From assembly GCA_947630335.1 (NCBI GenBank), contig CANRHE010000002.1:1-54997 (forward strand): 54,997 nt of DNA, given 5' to 3'. The position numbers were made by a program, and so were the translations under genes. Positions within the stretch are counted from its first letter, which is position 1, and each line of letters opens with the position of its first letter. This DNA comes from an uncultured Sphingobacterium sp. GTDB taxonomy: Bacteria > Bacteroidota > Bacteroidia > Sphingobacteriales > Sphingobacteriaceae. Below, piece by piece: positions 48,501-54,997 of the stretch. The notes beneath the pieces are model-generated. The model made no database searches. It saw nothing but the letters and a program-made list of their open reading frames with translations, and had not been told where the DNA came from.

Positions 48501-48720
48501 CTGTAGTAGTTCCAATGTTTTCTCCTTTGATTTTGACACTTGCGCCGTCAATAGCGATCTGATTTTGATCGACAACAGTTCCCTGTATTTGTCTATTTAC
48601 TTGAGCTGAAACTTGTGTCATTCCAAAGAATGAAAAGAGCAGGAAAAATACATACGGCTGATTTACACCTAATAGTTTTCTCCAATACCACATGTGTGTA
48701 ATGAGTAATTTATTAATCAT
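45553..48720 (-). CDS. xusA: SusC-family TonB-dependent xylan oligosaccharide transporter (first pair)
   Basis: 1055 residues. After a long signal peptide (ending TQVSAQ) come a carboxypeptidase-regulatory-like domain (about 44-120; GTVVDQNQIAIDGASVKIKG), the TonB box region ETVVVGYGKQKKE, a full plug (IVIRGRSTWNNTDPLIMVDG, SVLKDASATAVYGVRGANGV) and a 22-strand-type barrel ending FNLGANITF. It imports oligosaccharides through the outer membrane using TonB. It is the first gene of the minus-strand arm, divergent from the HTCS gene, with a 5' gap of about 460 bp. A start at Met10 (48693) is also possible. Confidence 0.95.
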   Translation of the reverse strand: MINKLLITHMWYWRKLLGVNQPYVFFLLFSFFGMTQVSAQVNRQIQGTVVDQNQIAIDGASVKIKGENIGTTTDSNGKFVLQVPKDKNILVISKVGFEPQDIDITNRTIISVSLKSANIEIEETVVVGYGKQKKETVVGAVTQTSGKVLERAGGVSSVGAALTGNVPGVVTTASTGMPGEEDPRIVIRGRSTWNNTDPLIMVDGVERPLSSVDISSIETVSVLKDASATAVYGVRGANGVILITTKRGQEGRASVRGTVNNIVKTVSQLPGKMDSYDAMMLRNRVIENELGLSPNSWVSYQPQAVIDKYRYPANIEEAERYVNTNWADELFKGHAFSQNSNLNISGGTEVVKYFASADYLYEGDMFRTNDNNRGYKAGYGFNRLNMRSNLDFQLTKTTKFSANIAGSHGTRKSPWGGGNSYSYWIAAYTVAPDLVYPRYSDGTWGFYQPDTQAGINSAQVLATSGIEKTTTSRITTDFILEQDLKMFVNGLNVRANISLDNTFVEAGRGVNDLYNNVQTKWIDPVTGLAVYGQNLDGSRFNFVEGINWAQQAGAVNNWQTYRRLFYQLQLNYATQIAENHNITAMGLFNRNQYATGSEQPFFREDWVFRTTYNFKNKYMIEYNGAYTGSEKFAPKYRFGFFNSGGVGWLVSQENFMKDITWLDQLKFRASYGDIGDDNVYGRWLYLTQWTYGGQSHMGVVGESPEKSTYTWFKENVLGNPNVRWEKVRKLNFGVDFGFLNGLINGQVNIFSDKRTDVLIPGNNRAIPDYFGVAAPVANLGIVENKGYEIEFKVNKRINTDWRVWGDLNFTHAKDKVIEGDSPLLLPEYQKNNNKQISQTYSYVSSGYYNTWDELYGSTIHDNNDANKLPGNYHIIDYNGDGIIDTKDNIPFAYPSVPQNTYNLTIGFDWKNISVMTQWYGVNNVTRQVVLESFIRQRNLAYYEGTYWSKNQTDADVPLPRWLATPSTYTAANRFMFDGSYIRLKTAEVAYNLSNQTSFVRRLGLQHVRIFLNGHNLLFWSDMPDDRESNYAGTGWASQGAYPTVKRFNLGANITF

Positions 48721-49186
48721 AACATTTAAATTGGTTATTTTAAATTTTAGGAATATCAGATATCCGGTTAATTGGTATTATACATTTTGAAGGAATCTAA
48801 TATATGGGTTTATAACAATAATTTTTTAGGTTGTTTAGGTTTCTTTTGAAATTTTCATAATTTTTTAATATTGTTTAAATAGGTGAATTGATACTTAACT
48901 CATTAATCAAATGCAGTTGGGCAGTACGATTAATTTCGAATCAAGTTGACTTAAGTAAAAAGTTTATATTCTCTGTTTATAATTGTACTTCAAAGATACG
49001 GAAGGTAACATTTTCGTGATAGTACTAATGTCTAAATGAGGAGTAAGAATGTTTAATTGAGTAAGCTCTACTCATTATTTGATGTGTTTTATTCTTTTGA
49101 ATTGTTTTTTTTGATATCTTAGAATGGTATTACCAACGTAATAAAACCAATATTACTATACCATTATACGCCTAAATATCTATCGA
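48721..49186. promoter_or_regulatory. Divergent control region between xusA and the HTCS gene
   Basis: 466 bp without a gene. For xusA, the minus strand has a -7 match TATCTTTG (48998-48991) without a clear -33 partner, implying a leader of roughly 260 nt. At 48881-48900 the minus strand reads AGTTAAGTATCAATTCACCT, weakly similar to part of shared element A (TTAAGTAT then CAC). Near the HTCS start lie nested inverted repeats, described separately. Confidence 0.4.
49123..49165. promoter_or_regulatory. Nested inverted repeats just upstream of the HTCS gene
   Basis: AATGGTAT (49123-49130) pairs with ATACCATT (49158-49165). Within it are TGGTA-T-TACCA (49125-49135) and TATTAC-CAAC-GTAATA (49128-49143). 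The set ends 21 bp before the ATG. Such symmetry close to a regulator gene suggests an autoregulatory site; this is inference. Confidence 0.45.
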
Positions 49187-52100
49187 ATGAGAGCATTTAT
49201 TATTATTGTTATTATCAGTTTTTTATGTAATCCAATTATTGGACAAGAGCTTCCTATTTCATTCCAGCGCTATTATTCAAAAGACGGTTTATCCTCCAAT
49301 ACTATTTTGTGTATTTTTCGAGATAGCCAAGGTTTTTTATGGTTAGGTACAGAGGATGGATTGAATCGATATGATGGAAAGAATTACAAAGTTTATAGAT
49401 ATGATGCAGATAATAAGGAAGGCTTAAAATCTAACCATATTACTGCGTTGTTTGAAGATCGTGAAGGACGTATTTGGATTGGAACAAATGGTGGAGGCCT
49501 CAGTTATTATGATCGTAAAATGGATATTATCCGATCATATGATCGTACACCTGATAACAGACCATTAAATGCAGCTATTACCTGTATAGAACAAGATCAT
49601 AATGGTAACTTATGGGTTGGTTCATATGGGGCCTTATATGTACTTAATACCAAAGACTTAAATAAAGTTCCTGATAATTCTTATTTAAAAATAGTGGATT
49701 CTTTCCTTGGGAAGATATCTCGATTTATATATAAGGATAGTAAGGATAGAATGTGGGTAGCTTCTGGTGAGAATGTATATATGTTTTCAAAAGATCTCAA
49801 AACGAAAAAACATTATAAGTTATTAGATACAAATTTTGATAAATCCAATCATAGTGAAGTGACTTCAATAATTGAAGATGATCAAAATCGAATTTGGATT
49901 AGTACATCTTATGGTTTAAAATATTTATCTCCAGATCAAAAAGACTTCTTACCATTAAATAAATTTGGCTCTGGTCGTATCAGCAGCAATAGGATTTATT
50001 CTATTGCGAAAGATTTGAAAGGTGGATTATGGGTCGGAACTGATAAAGGGTTGGATATTTTAAATACCCTAAATTTCGATGTAACTTCTTTTACGCCTGA
50101 CGTTGCAAATATGCATAGTCTAAGTCATAAATCCATAAGATCTATTTTTGTTGATCGTTATGGAATTTATTGGGTAGGAACATTTCAAGGTGGCTTAAAT
50201 AAATACGATACTAATCTCAGCCATTTTAAATTGAAAGGTGTAGACTTTTTTGCAAGCAAAGATAATAGCTTTAACATGATTACTTCTTTCACAGAATATG
50301 AAGATAAAGTATTACTTGGCGTCGATGTAGGAGGTGTATTTGTTTATGACCGCAAGAATGATAAGGTAAGTCCATTATCCTTTGATAGTGAGTTAGGTAA
50401 TGGCTTAAGTGTGTTATCCTTAGAAAAAAAACAGGATGACCTGTTTATAGGAACCTATCAAAAAGGTTTATATAAATACAACCTTAAAACGCAAAAATTA
50501 TATCATTATCCTCATGACGAAACTGAAACCGGATTAAATAATAAAGATATCTTTTGCCTAAAGAAAGACTTTCTAGGAAATATTTGGATAGGAACAAATG
50601 GGGGGGGAATCAATCTTATTAGTGCTCAAGACGGATCCTTAAAAAAATACTTATTTAAGGATAGACAAGTTTTAAATGATATTGAGCCTGCTGGAGATTT
50701 CATACGTGTTATTACCGAAGACGAACAGAATAATATGTGGGTTGGAACATATGGCTCTGGATTATCAGTTTACAATCCTATAACTCGAAAAAACATTTTT
50801 TATGATAAAGAAAACAGTGGTTTGCCTAGTAATTATGTCTTGGCTATACATGTAGACAAGCAAGGAAATGCTTGGGTCGGAACTAACGGGAACGGAATTG
50901 GTTTACTGCGAAAAGGTACTTCGAGATTCGAAATTATATCCGAAAAACATGGATTAATAAATGGAGTAGTTCAGAGTATTGTAGAGGCAAATAATGGTAA
51001 TATTTGGTTCAGTACAAACAAAGGATTAAGCTGTTATAATCCTTCTGAAAAGAAATTTAAAAATTATACCCAATCTGCAGGTTTGCAAGATGGAGCATTT
51101 ATGCAAGGAGCAGGATTAAAGCTGAATGATGGAGAGATTTATTTTGGGGGCCAAAATGGTTTTAATCATTTCTATCCCAAAGATCTAAAATTAAACAATA
51201 ACCCAGCAAGAGTAGTATTAACGGAACTTAGAATTGACAACGAGTTAATTAAACCAGAAGTGGACGGTATACTTAAAGAATCCTTGCTCACCGCCGATCA
51301 AATAGAATTGAAGTATAAGCAGAATTTTTCAATTTCATTTGAAGCTTTGAATTTCACGGTTCCTGAAGATAATCAATTTGAATATAGGTTATTGGGATTG
51401 GATAATAATTGGATTACAGGCGGAAAAGAAAATAGTGCTTATTTTACTAATTTAGATCCTGGAGAATATACTTTTCAGGTTAGAGCCAGAAATAATGATG
51501 GAATATGGAACGAAGAAGTGAAATCTATAACCATTATAGTTGCACCTCCATTTTGGCTTACTATTTACGCTTACATATTTTATGTTCTTTTGTTTGTTGG
51601 TGCTATTCTTCTGTTACGACATAGAGGTATTAAAAAGTTAGAACACAAGTTTGCATTAGAACAAGAGCGTATACAGGCTCGACAACTGATCGAGCAACAA
51701 AAGAGAGAAGCCGAGGCTTTGCATCAATTGGATCAGATGAAAATCAAGTTTTTAACTAATTTGAGTCACGAGTTTAGAACACCCATATCTCTAATCATTG
51801 GACCTATTGACAATCTTATTTCAAAAAATCAAGATCCTAATGTCTCCGAATCACTTAATTTAATTAAAAGAAATATCCGAAGGCTACTAAATCTTGTCAA
51901 CCAATTGCTTGACTTCCGTAAGATGGAAGAACATGAATTAAAACTACATAACACAAATGGTAATATAATTTCTTTTATTGAAGAAGTATTTCAATCATTT
52001 GCTGATATGGCTGTTAAGAAAGGAATAGAATATTCTTTTAATACATGCGAAAAACGATTCTATACAGCTTTTGATGAAGATAAGATTGAGAGGATATTAT

Positions 52101-53266
52101 TTAACATAATTTCTAATGCCTTCAAGTTCACTGAAAAAGGCGGTGACATAGCTGTAAATATTATCGGCTTAAAATTAGAGGAAAACAATAAAAAGCGGAT
52201 AACTATAGAAGTTAGAGATACCGGGATTGGAATTCCTGAATACGCCCAAAAATCTATTTTTGAAAGTTTCTTTCAGCACGAAACAGTAGGTAGAGTACTC
52301 AATCAAGGTTCAGGTATTGGCTTGTCTATCGCAGAATCATTTGTTAAAATGTATAATGGTAAGATTTCTGTAGATAGTGAAGTAGATAAAGGAAGTGTCT
52401 TTACATTTAACTTACTGCTTGAGATTATTGAAGAGCCTGTTGAAGATTTGTTGCTAGAAAATGAACTAGCAGATCATAATATCATTACGATACCTGTACA
52501 AAAATCCGTAGTATTAATTATAGAAGACGATGATGATTTTAGGACTTACTTACGTGATTGTTTAATAGAAACGTATCAAGTAATTGAATCTGTGAATGGT
52601 AAGGAAGGTTGGCAAAAAGCTTTATTTCATCATCCAGATATTATTATTAGTGATGTTCATATGCCAATTATGAATGGTTTAGAATTAGCTCAAAAATTAG
52701 CTTCTGATAAGCGCACTAAGCAAATTCCTATAATTCTTTTGACAGCCTCCCAAGTGGAGAATGGATTGGTATGTGGTTTCGAATCAGGAGCTGTAGGCTA
52801 TATCAACAAACCTTTTGATGTCAATGTATTATTGGCCAAGTTAAATAGTTTACTGGCACTGAATTTTGCATTTAAAGATGTATATAGTAGACAACTCACA
52901 ATAAACACTCCCGAAATTGAGATTGTATCTGAAAAAGATAGATTTATACAAAATGTATCTACATATATACATGACAACATAAATAATCCTCAGCTTTCTG
53001 TAGAAATGCTAAGTATACATTTATCGATCAGTAGGGCATCACTTTATAATAGAATTCTGGATTATACTGGTATGTCACCCGTTGAGTTTATTCGTTCCAT
53101 TAAATTAGAAATGGCGGCCAACCTTTTGAAGAAGAGCGATAAGACAATTGCTGAGATTGCGTATGAAACAGGATTTGCAAACCCTAATTACTTTACAAAA
53201 GTATTTAAATCAAAATATCAAATGAAACCTTCTGACTACATTCTATCATTTAAAAATACTAAATAG
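49187..53266 (+). CDS. Hybrid two-component system (HTCS) xylan regulator
   Basis: 1359 residues with the complete HTCS plan. Signal peptide to IIGQ; two periplasmic propellers built from Reg_prop repeats (about 25-640; FLWLGTEDGLNRYDG, RIWIGTNGGGLSYYD and many more); a Y_Y_Y domain to ~785; one membrane helix near 790-813; HisKA with His861 in NLSHEFRTPIS; ATPase with FNIISNAFKFTEKGG and DTGIGIPE; receiver from ~1107 with Asp1156 in IIISDVHMPIMNG; and an AraC-type DNA-binding domain from ~1255 (LSISRASLYNRI, IAEIAYETGFANPNYFTKVF). HTCS proteins bind an oligosaccharide in the periplasm and activate their locus. Position next to xusA makes a xylan-derived oligosaccharide the expected ligand. 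Confidence 0.96.
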   Translation: MRAFIIIVIISFLCNPIIGQELPISFQRYYSKDGLSSNTILCIFRDSQGFLWLGTEDGLNRYDGKNYKVYRYDADNKEGLKSNHITALFEDREGRIWIGTNGGGLSYYDRKMDIIRSYDRTPDNRPLNAAITCIEQDHNGNLWVGSYGALYVLNTKDLNKVPDNSYLKIVDSFLGKISRFIYKDSKDRMWVASGENVYMFSKDLKTKKHYKLLDTNFDKSNHSEVTSIIEDDQNRIWISTSYGLKYLSPDQKDFLPLNKFGSGRISSNRIYSIAKDLKGGLWVGTDKGLDILNTLNFDVTSFTPDVANMHSLSHKSIRSIFVDRYGIYWVGTFQGGLNKYDTNLSHFKLKGVDFFASKDNSFNMITSFTEYEDKVLLGVDVGGVFVYDRKNDKVSPLSFDSELGNGLSVLSLEKKQDDLFIGTYQKGLYKYNLKTQKLYHYPHDETETGLNNKDIFCLKKDFLGNIWIGTNGGGINLISAQDGSLKKYLFKDRQVLNDIEPAGDFIRVITEDEQNNMWVGTYGSGLSVYNPITRKNIFYDKENSGLPSNYVLAIHVDKQGNAWVGTNGNGIGLLRKGTSRFEIISEKHGLINGVVQSIVEANNGNIWFSTNKGLSCYNPSEKKFKNYTQSAGLQDGAFMQGAGLKLNDGEIYFGGQNGFNHFYPKDLKLNNNPARVVLTELRIDNELIKPEVDGILKESLLTADQIELKYKQNFSISFEALNFTVPEDNQFEYRLLGLDNNWITGGKENSAYFTNLDPGEYTFQVRARNNDGIWNEEVKSITIIVAPPFWLTIYAYIFYVLLFVGAILLLRHRGIKKLEHKFALEQERIQARQLIEQQKREAEALHQLDQMKIKFLTNLSHEFRTPISLIIGPIDNLISKNQDPNVSESLNLIKRNIRRLLNLVNQLLDFRKMEEHELKLHNTNGNIISFIEEVFQSFADMAVKKGIEYSFNTCEKRFYTAFDEDKIERILFNIISNAFKFTEKGGDIAVNIIGLKLEENNKKRITIEVRDTGIGIPEYAQKSIFESFFQHETVGRVLNQGSGIGLSIAESFVKMYNGKISVDSEVDKGSVFTFNLLLEIIEEPVEDLLLENELADHNIITIPVQKSVVLIIEDDDDFRTYLRDCLIETYQVIESVNGKEGWQKALFHHPDIIISDVHMPIMNGLELAQKLASDKRTKQIPIILLTASQVENGLVCGFESGAVGYINKPFDVNVLLAKLNSLLALNFAFKDVYSRQLTINTPEIEIVSEKDRFIQNVSTYIHDNINNPQLSVEMLSIHLSISRASLYNRILDYTGMSPVEFIRSIKLEMAANLLKKSDKTIAEIAYETGFANPNYFTKVFKSKYQMKPSDYILSFKNTK

Positions 53267-53314
53267 AATTAATTTTGATTATGAAATAACGTAGTGCGAA
53301 GTAAAATGAATAGC

Positions 53315-53350
53315 AAAAAGTGCCTTTAAACCTATTTAAAGGCACTTTTT
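53315..53350 (+). terminator. Intrinsic terminator after the HTCS gene
   Basis: AAAAAGTGCCTTTAAA (53315-53330) pairs perfectly with TTTAAAGGCACTTTTT (53335-53350) across the loop CCTA, ending in five T residues. It lies 48 nt after the HTCS stop codon and would work in both directions, so it may also stop transcription from the tRNA on the other strand. Confidence 0.9.
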
Positions 53351-53361
53351 GACTAGATTTG

Positions 53362-53433
53362 TGCCCTCGAAGGGAGTCGAACCCATATCGTCAGAACCGG
53401 AATCTGATATTCTATCCATTGAACTACGAAGGC
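53362..53433 (-). tRNA. tRNA-Arg (anticodon CCG)
   Basis: Read on the minus strand, the 72-nt cloverleaf has acceptor GCCTTCG/CGAGGGC (one G-U pair), D-arm GTTC/GAAT, anticodon stem TCAGA/TCTGA with loop TTCCGGT (anticodon CCG, reading CGG), a 4-nt variable loop and T-arm ATGGG-TTCGACT-CCCTT with one T-T mismatch. Discriminator A; CCA is not encoded. It reads arginine codon CGG. Confidence 0.93.
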
Positions 53434-53487
53434 AGCTGTCGCAAAAATAGAACTATTTTGGATATTTTAAAGCTCTTTTTGAAAAAA

Positions 53488-53520
53488 GAAGCCCTCTATT
53501 AAAATTTTAAAGAGGGCTTC
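53488..53520 (-). terminator. Intrinsic terminator of the lipoprotein gene
   Basis: GAAGCCCTCT (53488-53497) pairs with AGAGGGCTTC (53511-53520), with extra AT pairing inside the loop. On the minus strand it lies 18 nt after the stop codon of the lipoprotein gene and is followed by six T residues, a classic intrinsic terminator. Confidence 0.88.
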
Positions 53521-53538
53521 GAGATATTTACAGTAATA

Positions 53539-54138
53539 TTAGTGTGAGTGTGCTTCGGTTACAAAGTGAGCTTCGAACTTTAAGTCTAAGTCATTAGCTC
53601 CTGTATATTGTGTGAAATTTGGGTTATTCCAGTCTGATGGTTTTATTCTAGACTTAACCCCATTATTAAGGTGACGCATAACATAACGAAGAGGAAAAGA
53701 GCTTTCTTCTTTTAATACCGTGATATAAGCGGTTACCCCAACCTGATCATCTCCATATACAAATTCAAGACTTCCAATAGGGGCATTTAATAAAAACGCT
53801 TGGTGAACATCCGCACGTTGTACGAAAGTATCCTCAGATGATCTTCCAGCAAAATCAGTCGTTTCAAGTTGCATTTTATAAGTTTCACCTACATGAAGAT
53901 GAATATGTGAACCCACAGGGGGCAATAATTGTTTTCCTGTGAATAGAATTTCTTCAGACTCTTCACCCTCAATTATAGTATATGTCGTATTACCATTAAC
54001 TTCTACCACTTCCACAGGCGTGAAAGTTAACTTAGCTGTTCCCAATTCTTCTTGGTCTACTTCAGGAATAGGGTCATTTTTAGAGCATGAAGATAATGTA
54101 GCTACGGCAATAAATAGTGTGAATAAATACTTTTTCAT
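53539..54138 (-). CDS. Lipoprotein encoded next to a TonB-dependent receptor, His-rich
   Basis: 199 residues from the ATG at 54138: MKKYLFTLFIAVATLSSC is a clean lipoprotein signal (Cys18). A longer open frame starts at 54213 but overlaps the receptor gene and hides the signal, so it is rejected. The mature protein has no family I can name. It is notable for histidines in GSHIHLHVGETYKM and at the C-terminal end (HFVTEAHSH). It follows the receptor gene by 22 nt and ends in a strong terminator, so it works with that receptor. A role in handling a metal ion such as zinc or copper is a guess from the histidines. Confidence 0.85.
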   Translation of the reverse strand: MKKYLFTLFIAVATLSSCSKNDPIPEVDQEELGTAKLTFTPVEVVEVNGNTTYTIIEGEESEEILFTGKQLLPPVGSHIHLHVGETYKMQLETTDFAGRSSEDTFVQRADVHQAFLLNAPIGSLEFVYGDDQVGVTAYITVLKEESSFPLRYVMRHLNNGVKSRIKPSDWNNPNFTQYTGANDLDLKFEAHFVTEAHSH

Positions 54139-54160
54139 GATATAATTTTTATTAGTTTTT

Positions 54161-54997
54161 TTAAAATGTGTAATTAATTTTAATGGATACATTTCTACCA
54201 AGCGCATGCGCATAGTAGCGGAATCGGTCCATATAATCTTTGTATTCCTTATTCAGAAGGTTATCTACGTTCAATTGTATACCCGTGCTATGGTTTTTCT
54301 TATTCATAATGGTAGTACCTAACATTATGTTAAAGAGATGATAGGATGGTGGAGGGACAGCAAAGTCAGTTCCATTTTCATACCTGTTTTGCTTGGCTTG
54401 AAAAACTTGCTCCAGCTTAATATAACTATCCGATAACCTTTTGATAGGTAGTGTATAGCGCAAGGCATGGCGATATCTATCCGCTGGTATATAAGGCAAG
54501 TAAGTATTTGAAGTCGTATTCTTCGCTCTGACAATAGCAATTCCCATATCATATCTCCAATCTGTCATAAAATTGATTTGCATGCTATAATCCAATCCAT
54601 AAAAAAAGGCATTCGTCTGCTTGAATTGAAATAATGGGAATGTTCCGCGTATCGTTTGTCGAGTAGAGTCAGGATCAGGCTGACTATAGATATAATCATC
54701 AATTACTTGAGCAAATACATCTAAATTAGCGTGTAAAAATCGGTTGTTAAATAGGAGAGTATTCACCCATTTTATTCCCTTTTCACTTTTAAGATCCTTA
54801 TCTCCGACCTCATATGTACCTGAGCCATGGTGTATACCATCACTATAAAGTTCATTTGCGGAAGGTGCACGCCAAGCCAATCCAGCATTGGTTTTCCAAA
54901 CAAACGAATTGGAAAACGGATATGTAAAACCAGCTACAGCAGAGACGTTATTAAAGTGCTTTTGATCAGTTAATAAATATTGATTTAGACTGCCATC
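54161..54997 (-). CDS. TonB-dependent receptor, C-terminal part (cut by window edge)
   Basis: The frame is open from the right edge to the stop codon at 54161, giving 278 residues of the C-terminal barrel; the 5' part lies outside the window. The stretch AGLAWRAPSANELYSDGIHH is the typical barrel motif of classic siderophore/cobalamin/metal-type receptors, and the C-terminus ISIKINYTF ends in Phe as expected. Another typical segment is VDNLLNKEYKDYMDRFRYYA. It is not SusC-like. With the His-rich lipoprotein behind it, uptake of a metal or metal complex is plausible; the substrate cannot be told from this part. Confidence 0.9.
   Translation of the reverse strand, partial: DGSLNQYLLTDQKHFNNVSAVAGFTYPFSNSFVWKTNAGLAWRAPSANELYSDGIHHGSGTYEVGDKDLKSEKGIKWVNTLLFNNRFLHANLDVFAQVIDDYIYSQPDPDSTRQTIRGTFPLFQFKQTNAFFYGLDYSMQINFMTDWRYDMGIAIVRAKNTTSNTYLPYIPADRYRHALRYTLPIKRLSDSYIKLEQVFQAKQNRYENGTDFAVPPPSYHLFNIMLGTTIMNKKNHSTGIQLNVDNLLNKEYKDYMDRFRYYAHALGRNVSIKINYTF

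Noticed and set aside
53362..53433. tRNA-Arg as the attachment site of a genomic island carrying the xylan locus
   Set aside because: I found no integrase gene and no second copy of the tRNA 3' end at the far side; the best match near 3294 is only 7 bp.
54139..54213. Longer start for the His-rich lipoprotein
   Set aside because: It would overlap the receptor gene's end and bury a perfect lipoprotein signal; the ATG at 54138 is better.

Overview
The window looks like the chromosome of a Sphingobacteriaceae member, most likely Sphingobacterium or a close relative. It is AT-rich and carries SusC/SusD pairs, a hybrid two-component system (HTCS), many lipoprotein signals of the LSSC type, A-rich leaders without strong Shine-Dalgarno sequences, and genes that repeatedly start with MKK. 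The genus is an inference.

Layout. 1-2950 holds the start of a lipoprotein gene cut by the window edge and a NarL-type two-component pair. 2951-3793 has no gene but carries a striking array of TCGA tetranucleotides spaced exactly 11 bp apart, ending in a perfect 19-bp inverted repeat. 3794-4693 is an ArsR/SdpI-type repressor-membrane protein pair with a 26-bp palindrome at its promoter. 5140-53266 is one large glucuronoarabinoxylan utilization locus. 53267-54997 has a terminator, a tRNA-Arg(CCG), a lipoprotein gene and the 3' part of a TonB-dependent receptor gene.

The xylan locus has two converging arms. The plus-strand arm (5140-34672) runs: xylulokinase, xylose isomerase, a long GH43; then an MFS (GPH) transporter, a CE1-CE1 double esterase, GH95, GH43, two tandem GH43-CBM6 and a CE20-like esterase; then GH115, a GH10 lipoprotein, a cytosolic GH43 and GH67; then a GH43 lipoprotein and a GH127-type enzyme. 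The minus-strand arm (48720-34759) has the order known from rumen and gut Bacteroidetes as xusA-xusB-xusC-xusD-xusE-xyn10C (SusC, SusD, SusC, SusD, DUF1735 lipoprotein, GH10 with inserted CBMs), followed by a CE6 esterase. The arms meet at a perfect 29-bp hairpin. A full HTCS regulator is divergent from xusA.

Working model (inference): the surface GH10 with XusB/D/E captures and cuts xylan and XusA/C import the oligosaccharides. Periplasmic esterases remove acetyl and feruloyl groups, GH115/GH67 remove (methyl)glucuronate, GH95 removes L-galactose, GH43/GH127 remove arabinose and xylose. The GPH transporter brings sugars into the cytosol, where GH43, XylA and XylB feed the pentose phosphate pathway. 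Three of the gaps in the plus arm carry a related promoter-proximal element that may be the HTCS target; this and the 11-bp TCGA array are the least explained signals in the window.
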